A stretch of DNA of 64,000 bases from NCBI RefSeq assembly GCF_004152845.1, contig NZ_SEON01000008.1, forward strand, positions 62,001 through 126,000. The letters run 5' to 3'. This document shows, one piece after another, positions 48,479-57,769 of the stretch. Source of the stretch: Sphingobium fuliginis. GTDB taxonomy: Bacteria > Pseudomonadota > Alphaproteobacteria > Sphingomonadales > Sphingomonadaceae. Both the position numbers and the translations under genes were made by a program. Below the pieces are notes generated by a model. The model made no database searches, was not told the origin of the DNA, and saw only the letters and a program-made list of their open reading frames with translations. How positions within the stretch are numbered: the stretch's first letter is position 1; every line of letters starts with the position of its first letter.

Positions 48479-48506
48479 GTTAGAAAAAAGCGTGCTATTA
48501 TCTAAC
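48479..48506. promoter_or_regulatory. operator candidate of the AbiEi gene
   Basis: GTTAGAAAAAAGCG and TGCTATTATCTAAC form a 28-bp imperfect palindrome (matching GTTAGA/TCTAAC ends and AGC/GCT centre). It lies 17 bp before the AbiEi start. AbiEi-type antitoxins are known to repress their own promoter through inverted repeats. Confidence 0.5.
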
Positions 48507-48523
48507 GGGTAGGAGCACAGTCA

Positions 48524-49132
48524 ATGTCTGCGGTAGCCGCTCGGATCATGAAGCGCGTGCGCGGCAAGGGCCGTGGCTGGGTGTTCACGCCCAAGAGCTT
48601 CGTCGACTTCGGGACGCGTGGGTCGGTCGACATGGCGCTGTCGCGCCTCGCGACCGCCGGCGACATCCGGCGCATCGGCCGGGGTCTTTATGACTATCCG
48701 CGCCAGCATGACAAGCTCGGTGCGCTCAGTCCCGATCCCGCCAATGTCGCCAAGGCCCTCTCGACGCAGAGCGGGGACAAGCTCGCGCCGTCGGGCGCGG
48801 CGGCGGCGAACAGGCTCGGGCTATCGACCCAGGTTCCCGCCCGGGCCAGCTATGCCACGACCGGGCGGACCCGGGTCCGACAAGCGGGCGGGCGCAGCCT
48901 GACGCTCAAGCACAGCCGCGCACCGGTGCTCGACAATGCGCCTGACTCGGTCAACGCGGTTCTGCAGGCGCTCGCGCATCTGGGGAAGGACAATATCGAC
49001 AGCGACAAGATCCGGCACTTCGCCGCCCGCCTCGATGATCGCGACATGCGGATGCTCGCCCAGGCCCGGGCCGAGATGCCCGGATGGATGGGCGACGTCG
49101 TCTTAAAGATCGGTGCTGCCCGTCATGGATGA
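48524..49132 (+). CDS. AbiEi-like antitoxin (DUF6088)
   Basis: This 202-residue protein has a winged-helix N-terminus ('GWVFTPKSFVDFGTRGSVDM', 'ALSRLATAGDIRRIGRGLYD') and the DUF6088/AbiEi C-terminal antitoxin domain ('LAPSGAAAANRLGLSTQVPA', 'LDNAPDSVNAVLQALAHLGK'). In type IV AbiE systems it pairs with the nucleotidyltransferase toxin AbiEii, whose gene overlaps the antitoxin stop. Here only the first 16 codons of that partner remain, so the antitoxin is orphaned. Confidence 0.85.
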   Translation: MSAVAARIMKRVRGKGRGWVFTPKSFVDFGTRGSVDMALSRLATAGDIRRIGRGLYDYPRQHDKLGALSPDPANVAKALSTQSGDKLAPSGAAAANRLGLSTQVPARASYATTGRTRVRQAGGRSLTLKHSRAPVLDNAPDSVNAVLQALAHLGKDNIDSDKIRHFAARLDDRDMRMLAQARAEMPGWMGDVVLKIGAARHG

Positions 49133-49175
49133 GTTCGCGCGCAGACCGGCCGAGGAAGATATCAAGAGAGATTAG
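49125..49175 (+). pseudogene. stub of an AbiEii nucleotidyltransferase toxin gene
   Basis: ATG 49125 overlaps the AbiEi stop as in intact AbiE operons and encodes 'MDEFARRPAEEDIKRD' before a stop at 49173. 'MDEFARxPAxER' is a usual beginning for AbiEii proteins of alphaproteobacteria. The homology stops after about 11 codons, exactly where base composition changes, so DNA to the right replaced the rest of the toxin gene. Confidence 0.6.
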
Positions 49176-49214
49176 TAAGTTTACAGAAAAAACATAAACT
49201 GCCATAACCTCGCT

Positions 49215-50390
49215 ATGGACGCTCGTAGGAACCCCTTCGCGCCAGGCGCAGGCACGCCGCCGCCTGAACTCGCGGGACGCGGTGCATTGCTGGAACGCAA
49301 CGCCGTAGCTCTTGACCGGATCCGCATGGCGCGCGCAGCCCGACCGAGCATCCTGTACGGTTTGCGAGGGGTAGGAAAAACCGTTCTTCTCGCCACCATG
49401 CGGGATGCTGCGGAGCGCGAAGGGATGGCCGTAGTCGCGATAGAAGCTCCTGAAAACCGATCGTTGCCGGGGATATTGGTTCCTGCGTTACGGGCGGCGC
49501 TGCTGCGCCTCGATCGGTTAAAACAAGCTTCGGCCGGCGTGAAGCGCGCTCTGCAGGCGCTGGCGGGATTCGCGAAGCTCAAGGTCAAATATGATGACCT
49601 TGAGGTCGCGCTGGATTTCGAACCCGAGCCGGGCCTTGCGGATAGTGGCGACCTCGAGGCGGACTTGGCCGATCTGATTGTCGCCGTGGGAGAGGCCGCC
49701 CAGGAACGAAAAACTGCGGTCGTCCTGGTGATCGACGAATTGCAATATGTGCCAGAGGAACAGCTCGCGGCATTGATTAGCGCGCTCCATCGAGCCAGTC
49801 AGAGACAGCTACCGGTAACCATGCTGGCAGCTGGCTTGCCTCAGCTTCTGGGGCAAATGGGGCGAGCAAAATCCTATGCAGAGCGTCTGTTTGAATTCAT
49901 CGCCGTAGGTCCGCTGGATGACGAGGCGGCGCGGGACGCCATCCGTCTGCCAATCGCGCGCGAAAAGGAGTCCATCGAAAATGCGGCTTTGGATGCAATT
50001 TTGGCGCAAACCCAGGGGTATCCGTATTTCCTTCAGGAGTGGGGAAAGCATGGGTGGGATGTTGCTGATGCTTCACCGATCACCGCCGCCGATATCGCAG
50101 TTGCTACAAAAAGCGCACTGGCTGAACTGGACGCGAGCTTCTTCCGTGTGCGATTTGACAGGCTGACGCCGGCAGAAAAGCGATATCTTCGCGCCATGGC
50201 AAGCTTGGGTCCTGGTCCGCATCGATCAGGCGATGTCGCTGAAGCTATGGGGGTGAAAGTCTCGAGCGTCGCACCGACCCGCAACAGTCTGATTGCAAAG
50301 GGGATGCTCTATAGTCCTGCTCATGGGGACACGGCGTTCACAGTGCCGTTATTCGATACCTACATGAAAAGAGTGATGCCTGAAGCTTAG
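49215..50390 (+). CDS. AAA family ATPase with C-terminal winged helix
   Basis: This 391-residue protein has Walker A 'GLRGVGKT' (residues 49-56), Walker B 'AVVLVIDELQYVPEEQLAAL', an arginine-finger region 'RLFEFIAVGPLDDEAARDAI', and a C-terminal winged helix ('GPHRSGDVAEAMGVKVSSVA', 'NSLIAKGMLYSPAHGD'). It resembles ORC/Cdc6-like AAA_16 ATPases commonly found alone on mobile elements and in defence islands. It begins right after the AbiEii stub and converges on the dpd operon. A link with dpd is possible but unproven. Its base composition is lower in G+C than its left neighbours. Confidence 0.8.
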   Translation: MDARRNPFAPGAGTPPPELAGRGALLERNAVALDRIRMARAARPSILYGLRGVGKTVLLATMRDAAEREGMAVVAIEAPENRSLPGILVPALRAALLRLDRLKQASAGVKRALQALAGFAKLKVKYDDLEVALDFEPEPGLADSGDLEADLADLIVAVGEAAQERKTAVVLVIDELQYVPEEQLAALISALHRASQRQLPVTMLAAGLPQLLGQMGRAKSYAERLFEFIAVGPLDDEAARDAIRLPIAREKESIENAALDAILAQTQGYPYFLQEWGKHGWDVADASPITAADIAVATKSALAELDASFFRVRFDRLTPAEKRYLRAMASLGPGPHRSGDVAEAMGVKVSSVAPTRNSLIAKGMLYSPAHGDTAFTVPLFDTYMKRVMPEA

Positions 50391-50524
50391 TCTTGGCAGA
50401 TGATGGCTACCTGCTTGTGGAGGTGCGGCCATAAGTGATTGTTATACAACGATAAAAATCTGATAATAAAGATTATGTTAAATCGTAAGTGATATGAACT
50501 CTGGGTTGTCAGCGCGGGCGCTCA

Positions 50525-52657
50525 TCACGAGCGGAGAAAATCCTCAATTGCTCGAAGCATGCTCGAGAAGCCTTTACCCTGTGAGTAGATCAATGGCCGA
50601 TTGCCGCGATGCGTGCGTATGAAATCGGTGGCGGCGTGCTTCGCCGACAACCATGTCATCACAAACAGATCGCTGTTTTCCGCAAGCGCACGCAATCGGG
50701 CGCTGCCGCTATGGTCGGCATTGATATCGACCGTCACGGACGACGAGATTTCCTCGAGCGCTGCCTTGGCCTGTCGGCTCGAAGACTCTGTCAGCGAATA
50801 AATAGTTATGCGCATGCCAGCCAATCGACTCGCGAGACCATCGTCCGTCGGCGCGACATCGCTTGTCGGCGATACCGGCAATTCCCAGCCAAGCTCGCGC
50901 GACAACAGGGTGACGGCGATCCGCTGCAGGCGGGTCAAACGCCCGATTATGGGCGCGATGCGGGCTAGGATACGGTGAAGGAATGCCTCGCGCGCGTCCG
51001 CATCAGGCGTCGCGGAATTCATGAAGTTCTCGACGAGTTCTAGGACCCAATAGATCATGTCAACGCCGAAGCCGTCGCCCGCGATCTCGTCGGTGTCGGC
51101 AATCAGGTCACGATAGGCCTTTTGGTCAAGTCCACCCGCGAGAAGCGCTCCGACCAGCACCTGGCTCGATTCATAGACGGTCGCGCCTCGCGCGCTGCCA
51201 AGCGCAAACAGGGTTAGCAATTCGCCATAGATCGGTGACAGCGCAGCGCATGGGAAGTCCTTGTCGCGCTGCAGCCAAGCGACAAGGTATGGCAGGGCTT
51301 GGGTCGTGCGCTCTGCGGCGAGCGGATCGCCTTGCACTTTCTCGAGTGCTGCGACGAGGGTGTGTACCGCGACCGGGTCAGCCGTCGAAGCCCCGATCGC
51401 CCATTCGTCCTTTCCGCGCCGCGCGATCTCGAGTGCATCAGCGAACGCCGGTTCGGCCGTGCGGTCGAGCCACGCCACCCAAGAAGTTGGCGGCGCGATG
51501 CTGGCCAGGTTGTCGGTTACCTGCACGATTGGCCGGAACGGCATCGTTTCGCGTAGAAGCTCAAGTTCTTCAGGACTGAGGCGCGCCATCGCCGCCATTG
51601 CATCCGCCAGAAGGTCGACGCTGTCGACCGCCCCCGCTTGGATCAACGCGCCTCGAGCGACATCGATCGGCGCCGCGACCTCTACCTGTTGCGGCTCGAT
51701 GGAGGCTTGAACCGGCAGAAGGTCTGCTATCCAGCCAAGGTCCGGCGCCTGGTCTGATAAGGCGGCGCGCCAGTCCTGACGGCCGGGATCGTCAAGGATC
51801 TCCAGACCAAGCAGGCGCCATCCCCCCGCCCCCAACGCTGGTGGCGGCGCAGTAATTCCCATCGACTGTACGAAGCCCTGAACGTCTCGCGTATATGACG
51901 AGCGCGTACCTGTGGCATCTCCATTGTCGAATGGACCAGCAATGTAAGTTCGATACAGCGCCTCGAGGAGTATCGCTGTGATCGCTGGGGTGCGCCGTGC
52001 GACGCATAAACTCGGAAATTCAGGAAGTGCGACGATCGACCTCCAATCCTCGAACGCCGCGAGCAATTGGACTTCGAGGAATTTAACGTTGAGCGCATCA
52101 AGTCGGAGTTCGCTGCGCAGCCGTTCGAGTATCCCGGTGGCACCGTCGCGGCGTCCGACATTGAGAAAATCTTGGAACCGTGCCAGCAGCCAAGAGGTAG
52201 GGACTGGGGCTGAGCGCTGTAATTCGGGAGCACGGGCCAGCGTATCGCGTGCGCGTAAGACGGCACGCAAGGCCGCAACGCGAGCACGGTCATCGCCCGG
52301 CAGGCGCATGATTGCGGTGACGGCTGGCGCGGCAAGTTGAAGACGGGCACCTACGGGATCGGAGGCGGCAAACGATTCCGGCAAGCCGTCGAACCCGGTG
52401 AGCGTCGGCCCGGCAAAGGCCAGCAGGACTGGCTTAAGCCGGCGCCAGTCCGACATGGTCGCCGCCGCAACGTCAATCTGCATTGCCCCGGCGCTATCGA
52501 TGACGGGAACCAATGCACCGGGGAACGTCTCGGATATCACTGACTGGGATACATCCGCGCAAAGCGCCGCAATGTCCGAAGGCACGCCCGCGCATGGCCG
52601 AAGCGCGGTCAGATCTTCAAGCACGGTCCGCGCCGCATCAAGGTCCGTGCCGATCAT
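50525..52657 (-). CDS. DpdD-like protein, last gene of the dpd operon
   Basis: This 710-residue protein is mostly helical, with a distinct C-terminal alpha/beta domain: 'GMRITIYSLTESSSRQAKAA', 'SVTVDINADHSGSARLRALA', 'NSDLFVMTWLSAKHAATDFI' and 'PLIYSQGKGFSSMLRAIEDF'. This alternation resembles a small Rossmann-like (DUF2325-like) sensor fold. It overlaps dpdK by four bases (ATGA), so it belongs to the same operon. By size and company I read it as DpdD, whose biochemical role is unknown, but I recognise it through context more than through motifs. Alternatively it is an extra effector. Confidence 0.55.
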   Translation of the reverse strand: MIGTDLDAARTVLEDLTALRPCAGVPSDIAALCADVSQSVISETFPGALVPVIDSAGAMQIDVAAATMSDWRRLKPVLLAFAGPTLTGFDGLPESFAASDPVGARLQLAAPAVTAIMRLPGDDRARVAALRAVLRARDTLARAPELQRSAPVPTSWLLARFQDFLNVGRRDGATGILERLRSELRLDALNVKFLEVQLLAAFEDWRSIVALPEFPSLCVARRTPAITAILLEALYRTYIAGPFDNGDATGTRSSYTRDVQGFVQSMGITAPPPALGAGGWRLLGLEILDDPGRQDWRAALSDQAPDLGWIADLLPVQASIEPQQVEVAAPIDVARGALIQAGAVDSVDLLADAMAAMARLSPEELELLRETMPFRPIVQVTDNLASIAPPTSWVAWLDRTAEPAFADALEIARRGKDEWAIGASTADPVAVHTLVAALEKVQGDPLAAERTTQALPYLVAWLQRDKDFPCAALSPIYGELLTLFALGSARGATVYESSQVLVGALLAGGLDQKAYRDLIADTDEIAGDGFGVDMIYWVLELVENFMNSATPDADAREAFLHRILARIAPIIGRLTRLQRIAVTLLSRELGWELPVSPTSDVAPTDDGLASRLAGMRITIYSLTESSSRQAKAALEEISSSVTVDINADHSGSARLRALAENSDLFVMTWLSAKHAATDFIRTHRGNRPLIYSQGKGFSSMLRAIEDFLRS

Positions 52658-53181
52658 GCCATCTGGCCTTCCCAGCGCGTCTCGAGTTCGATCGATTGCT
52701 CGGCGATCGCTGCCGGGTCCGTCCTCAACACAAGATGCTCGCCATTGATCGAGATGCCATTGAGGGTGAGGTTCATCGAACCGCTTAGGAAATAGTCGGC
52801 GCCGAGCAGACCCTTAGCGTGGAAGCTCTTCTCAACGGTCCATTTGATCTGGTCGCCGTAGCGCGCCTTAAGCATCTGAAGGCGGGCGATAAAATAGTCG
52901 TTGTGGCCATCCGCGCGGATCACCAGCCGAATCTCGACACCGCGCGCGAGTAGGGCACGCAAGGCTTGAGACAAGCGGATCGGCGCGGCCGGCCAGTCGG
53001 GTTCGAGTGCCGCGAACTCTCGCGCCGAATTGTCGATGATCTCGACATCGCTGATCCAGGCAAAGAAAAGCCACAGCTTCGGACTGGGATGGATGAGTTC
53101 GGCAACGAACAGACTCTGAAACAGGTCGCGGACCGCGCGCGACTGCGCTGGACCATGAAGATCGCGTGAGGGATAATGCAT
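52654..53181 (-). CDS. dpdK: DpdK-like phospholipase D family protein
   Basis: This 175-residue protein has one PLD-type active site in its C-terminal part: 'KSFHAKGLLGADYFLSGSMN' followed by 'LTLNG' (HxK with downstream G-S-x-N). A single copy implies a dimer, as in nuclease members of the family. In the Dpd system DpdK is the PLD-like candidate nuclease of the restriction arm. Its ATG shares a base with the stop of the helicase gene dpdJ, and its end overlaps the next gene. Confidence 0.78.
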   Translation of the reverse strand: MHYPSRDLHGPAQSRAVRDLFQSLFVAELIHPSPKLWLFFAWISDVEIIDNSAREFAALEPDWPAAPIRLSQALRALLARGVEIRLVIRADGHNDYFIARLQMLKARYGDQIKWTVEKSFHAKGLLGADYFLSGSMNLTLNGISINGEHLVLRTDPAAIAEQSIELETRWEGQMA

Positions 53182-56100
53182 CAGACCTGCTCCCTCAGTG
53201 TCAGCGTAGCGAAGATTCTGCCGTCGGCGCGTTCGACGCGCTCGATGGCGGGAAAAAATTGGAGGACGCCGACACTAACGGGTGCCGCCGAAAGCCTGAC
53301 GAGTGCCGCGCGGAACAGTCGTGCCTCGCCGGCATCGGCGACAAGCCGGGCTGTCCCCTGGGCTTCAAACGCGGTCGCAAGCTGCCTTTCCCAATCGGGA
53401 TCGCCAAAGGCAATTGTCGCAATTGCCCGGCAAAGCAGTAGATGACGCACGACCGCAGGATCGGTCGAGCGTGTCTGGCGGAACGGATTGTAAGACTGAA
53501 GGACGCGTTGGCGTACTTCGTTGGCGCGGGGCCACATCAGGCTGGTAATCGCCGACAGGACTGTCACATGCGCGATCGCGGCCGCAGGTAGCGTCGCGGC
53601 AAGGAACGCGCGAACGGCGCTGGACAAAGTTGCGTCGCAACTCGCGATATAGGCATATTCGCGCAATCCGATGGCGATGCCGAACCGGCCCTGGGTCGCG
53701 TCCCAATGAGTCTGCAGGTCGAGCAGCAACTGATCGAGTTGGGGGCCGGAACCGGCGCGAAGCAAGCGATTGTTGAGTGAAACTGAAAGCGCGTGGCTCA
53801 GATCGATGCCGCCGCGCTGTGCGAGGCTGTGCGACAGTGCCCGCCATAGGGCCGCACGCTCGCTGTGCGAGCTTGTCGCACGCAGTAGCGCGACTTGGTC
53901 ACCGATCGCGACATCGTTGATGCTGAGCGCCAGGATCTCGCGCAAACTACTGTCGACGAGTTCGAGGTCGCTGGGCGCCAACGCCGCATCGAGGGCGGAA
54001 AAAAACAGGCGTGGTTCGGAAGCAAAGCGGTCGGCAAAGGCTTCGAGCACACCAGCGCCGCCTAGCGTCGTTTCGCTGATCCAGACGCTTGCAACATCGG
54101 AAGTCGCATCATCGCGGATATCAACGAGGAGCGTCTCGACGGTCGCTTGCTTCGGTGCCGCTGCAATGCATGCCTGCAGCATCGCCTCACCGAGCGTTTC
54201 AAGGATCAGGCGCCGAAGCCACAGGCTGAACATCGCGGGATCCACCGCGACCAGTTGCGCGGCGAGTGCGCGCAATCGGTCCCGGACGATTGGACGGCCG
54301 ATCTGCTGGAGCAGCGCTTGCTGCAAGCGCCCTCCCCCGGTTGCACCACCCGCGCCAACCGGCCCCCCGGAAGGGTACCCGCCATCGGCAACGTCGTCGG
54401 CATCGCTGTCTTGGGTATCATCGCTATCGGGCTGCGTCGGGGGCATCGCACCGAACACCTCGTCCATGACAGCACGGAACACGCCTTCGATCCGGTCGTC
54501 GTCGAGCAGATCGGCAATCGTCTCGGCAAGCGGCCGATCGTGGGCCGCGGCATCAGCCAGCAACGCCGACAACAGGAACTGGACCAGCCACTCACGCTGA
54601 AACTGGTTCAGGTCGTCGGGCAGTTCCGGGTCGAGTCGGATCTGATCGCGAATATAAGCCAGCCTGTTGGCGGCTAGGACATCGGGAGGCAAGCGGTCGC
54701 CGCTCAGCATTTCTGCATGCGGCAGGGCGAGATCGAGCCGGAAACCGTCAACCTCGAGTTCGAACCCGACTGCGGCAGGTCGATCGTCGTCGCTAGTGAA
54801 TGCCAGCGTGACGGGAAAATCGTCCTGCAGCGTTCGGATATTCGCCTGAGCGATCCCTGCAAAGCGGCGCACGCTGACGCTCGAGCGAAACCGGTGCAGA
54901 TGAAAGTCGATCGCGCGGACGTAGTGGCGCCACTCCGATCGCGTCGGGACCGGCACGCCCAGCGCATCGCCATTTGCGACGATGTCGGATTGCCAGAGGA
55001 GTCGGGCATTGCTGCTCGGTAGCGCTTCGGTTCGGGCGGCGCGCTCAAGGCGAACGGCCCAAGGTCGAAAGACAAGCAGCGGCGGTCCGCCGACATGATC
55101 ATTGAGGCTGCCGGAAAAGACGCCGACGAACTCATGCTCGAGCGCATAGTCGCTGATACGACGGTCCTGCTCCGGAAGAGCCGGATCGACCGGAATCCAG
55201 TGCGACAGCGCGCCACGTTCATGCGCGAACCGGCGGGTCACGCGCCCAGGCACGAACTGATTAAGCGCTTGGAGGATCGGCATTTGCTCGACCCGTTCCT
55301 CGTGATTTACCGTCGCAGGCGGAATGATGACCCGCACTTCGGGTAGACTCAAGTCGCTGAACAGGTTGCGTGGCACGAAGTCTGGCAGCGGGTGATGATC
55401 GACCTGCCGATCGAGTGGCGCGCCGGCGTTGGGAATTGCAAGTTGCCAGCCCCGGAACAGCCGCCGGACTAAGGTCGGCACCGCCTCGAGCAGAAGCGAG
55501 CGCGGGGCTTCCCACAACAATGTCTCAGCCGCCGAATGATCGATCCCGAGCGCGCCCATGAGGTAGTTGCGCAGGTCGTCGATGATCGCGGCGTCGCCCT
55601 GCACCAGTTGGGTTAGCTTGGCTCGGGTGCGGTCGAGGACGGCGCGCTCGGCGGGGCTTGCGTGCGGCAACGGGCGGCTCAGCAAATTCCACTGCCAGGC
55701 CTTTTCATAGCCGGCGGTGGTCGCCGCGAGCCAGTCGAAGAGCGCGAACACTGCCTGAATCTTCATCACATAGGGATTGCGGATCGGGAGATATTGCGGC
55801 TCGAGCGATGGATCGAACAGGTGCTCGAACGCCTGGTAGAAGGCGCGGTCGCGGCCATAGTCCGACAGGACGGTCAGCGTGATCGGGCGCATCGCGCGGT
55901 CGCGGCCGGCACGTCCCTTGCGTTGCAGGAACGATGCCATGCCGCGCGGTGCCTTGTGCTGGATGACCGCACCGACGAGCGGATCGTTGAACCCGACCTC
56001 AAGCGCCGCGGTCGCAACCACGATATTGGCAGATTGATTGACGCCGGCATCCTGCGAGGTGGTACGACCAACGATCAGGCGGCGATCGAGCGGATGGCCG

Positions 56101-57761
56101 ATATCCTCGCAGATCCGCCATCGCTGGCCTTCGACATCGCGAACCGCGGCATCGGGCCCGGCACGACGAATATTCGCCAGCGGCGTGCGCGCCGCATCGG
56201 GCCGACCAAAAATCGTGAAGGCCTCGGCGTCGCGCAGATCGTCATAGAGGCGATTGGTGACATCGAGGTCGTCGGTGAACAGGAAGGCGCGTCGGCCGAA
56301 GGTGCCGGACGCGTTGCTCGCGCCGGGCGGATCGAGCAGCCGGGGCAGTAGCATCGAGGTCTGGATCGTGGTCGAGAGTAGCGACGCGCGCGACGCCGGA
56401 TCACCGCGGAGCAGGATCTGATATTCAGCGCCTTGTTCTTCGAACTCCTCGATCGTTGGCGTGATCTCGACCACATCGTCGAGCGCTGCACCGGTGAGAT
56501 CCGAGAAGAAGCGCGCGGCATCGCCGAGCGTGGCTGAAAGGCCTACCCAGGAGATCGGCGCCGCCAGCAAGTGCCGCCACCGGCGTAGGGTGAGCGCAGC
56601 TTGCGCGCCTGTTCCGCCCTCATAGGTGTGCACCTCGTCGAGCAGGGCAAGCAAGGGCTTGCGCGTCGCCGCCAGCCCGACACCGAACAGGCCGCGCATC
56701 CAGTGATCGGACAGGCGTTGGTTCAAGATCTCGGTCGTGGTGAACAGGATGTCGGGCGGATTGCGCTGTAGCCGGGTCCGGGTCAGCACGATCAGATCGT
56801 CGCCGATGGTCTGGCCGCAGCTTGGTTGGACGCAGGCAAGCCGTTCGGTGCCCGACGCGATATCGGCACCGCGCCAGACGAGCTCGCCCTCGCAGCGCGG
56901 ACAGCGCATCCACGGGCAGACGAAGTCCTCACCGCGTCGAACCCAACTCTTTTCTGTCAATTCCTGGCGGGTCGCACGGGTCGGTGTCTTTCCGAACAAA
57001 GCGCCGATGATCAGCGGCCGGCGCCCATGCGCGGCAAGTGTCTGATCGATTGTTCGCGCCATGCGAAACGCTTCAGCGAACTGGTCCTTGAGCAGTTCGA
57101 TTCGCGGGTAGATCGCGATCGCCTTGACCCAGTGATCGGCGCCGATCGCTTCGCCGATACGGATCATGCCGGGCAGGTAGAAGGCGATGGTCTTGCCGCT
57201 GCCGGTGCCCGCGGTGACGATCGTGCCGCCATCGTCGGTTGCGGCCGACAGACGCAGCGCGGCGCGCTCCTGAAAGCCTGCGAGTTTCATGCCGTCGCGC
57301 GAGGTCAATGCCCGCCATAGGTCCAGGCGCAGTTGTGACCCGCCCAGTACCGACGCATGCTCGGCGAGGATATCGGCGGGCAAACGCTGTCGTTTGGGGA
57401 AGCGTCGCGGTCGGCAGTCGACTCGAAAGTCGGCGACGAGCGACGGCGCACCTTGCCAGGGCTTGTTGGGGAAGAGTTGACGGTTGGCAGCCAGGAGCCG
57501 CATCATTTCGGCAAAGCGCGACCGGATCCGGACGTCGCCGCCGACGCTGGCCATCTCGAAGATCAGCTTGGCATCGATGAGTTCCTCGACGAGGTCCTGC
57601 CCGTCAGTGCTACTGACTCCTGCCGCAGCGCATACCTGATCGCCGAGTTCGAAGGCTTCATCCTCGCTCAGCGAGCCATCGGTGAATCCCCATTCGAGGG
57701 AGCGCATTTCAATGGCTTCGATGCGGTCGAGCACCGCGAGGGCGTGGTTAGACACGGGCAT
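53181..57761 (-). CDS. dpdJ: DpdJ-like DEAD/DEAH-box helicase
   Basis: This protein of about 1526 residues has a superfamily 2 helicase core near the N-terminus: Walker A 'TAGTGSGKT' (residues 183-191), 'KAIAIYPRIELLKDQFAEAF', 'LLALLDEVHTYEGG', 'WVGLSATLGDAARFF', 'IVVATAALEVGFNDPLVGAV' and 'FLQRKGRAGRDRAMRPI'. A zinc-finger-like insert ('CPRCEGELVW', 'CVQPSCGQTI') sits between motifs I and II. The long C-terminal half has no known domain. Size and neighbours match DpdJ. I chose ATG 57761 because GAGGTAGG precedes it and it follows the dpdI stop by 8 bp; the frame is open 20 codons more. Confidence 0.82.
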   Translation of the reverse strand: MPVSNHALAVLDRIEAIEMRSLEWGFTDGSLSEDEAFELGDQVCAAAGVSSTDGQDLVEELIDAKLIFEMASVGGDVRIRSRFAEMMRLLAANRQLFPNKPWQGAPSLVADFRVDCRPRRFPKRQRLPADILAEHASVLGGSQLRLDLWRALTSRDGMKLAGFQERAALRLSAATDDGGTIVTAGTGSGKTIAFYLPGMIRIGEAIGADHWVKAIAIYPRIELLKDQFAEAFRMARTIDQTLAAHGRRPLIIGALFGKTPTRATRQELTEKSWVRRGEDFVCPWMRCPRCEGELVWRGADIASGTERLACVQPSCGQTIGDDLIVLTRTRLQRNPPDILFTTTEILNQRLSDHWMRGLFGVGLAATRKPLLALLDEVHTYEGGTGAQAALTLRRWRHLLAAPISWVGLSATLGDAARFFSDLTGAALDDVVEITPTIEEFEEQGAEYQILLRGDPASRASLLSTTIQTSMLLPRLLDPPGASNASGTFGRRAFLFTDDLDVTNRLYDDLRDAEAFTIFGRPDAARTPLANIRRAGPDAAVRDVEGQRWRICEDIGHPLDRRLIVGRTTSQDAGVNQSANIVVATAALEVGFNDPLVGAVIQHKAPRGMASFLQRKGRAGRDRAMRPITLTVLSDYGRDRAFYQAFEHLFDPSLEPQYLPIRNPYVMKIQAVFALFDWLAATTAGYEKAWQWNLLSRPLPHASPAERAVLDRTRAKLTQLVQGDAAIIDDLRNYLMGALGIDHSAAETLLWEAPRSLLLEAVPTLVRRLFRGWQLAIPNAGAPLDRQVDHHPLPDFVPRNLFSDLSLPEVRVIIPPATVNHEERVEQMPILQALNQFVPGRVTRRFAHERGALSHWIPVDPALPEQDRRISDYALEHEFVGVFSGSLNDHVGGPPLLVFRPWAVRLERAARTEALPSSNARLLWQSDIVANGDALGVPVPTRSEWRHYVRAIDFHLHRFRSSVSVRRFAGIAQANIRTLQDDFPVTLAFTSDDDRPAAVGFELEVDGFRLDLALPHAEMLSGDRLPPDVLAANRLAYIRDQIRLDPELPDDLNQFQREWLVQFLLSALLADAAAHDRPLAETIADLLDDDRIEGVFRAVMDEVFGAMPPTQPDSDDTQDSDADDVADGGYPSGGPVGAGGATGGGRLQQALLQQIGRPIVRDRLRALAAQLVAVDPAMFSLWLRRLILETLGEAMLQACIAAAPKQATVETLLVDIRDDATSDVASVWISETTLGGAGVLEAFADRFASEPRLFFSALDAALAPSDLELVDSSLREILALSINDVAIGDQVALLRATSSHSERAALWRALSHSLAQRGGIDLSHALSVSLNNRLLRAGSGPQLDQLLLDLQTHWDATQGRFGIAIGLREYAYIASCDATLSSAVRAFLAATLPAAAIAHVTVLSAITSLMWPRANEVRQRVLQSYNPFRQTRSTDPAVVRHLLLCRAIATIAFGDPDWERQLATAFEAQGTARLVADAGEARLFRAALVRLSAAPVSVGVLQFFPAIERVERADGRIFATLTLREQV

Positions 57762-57769
57762 GTTTGTGC

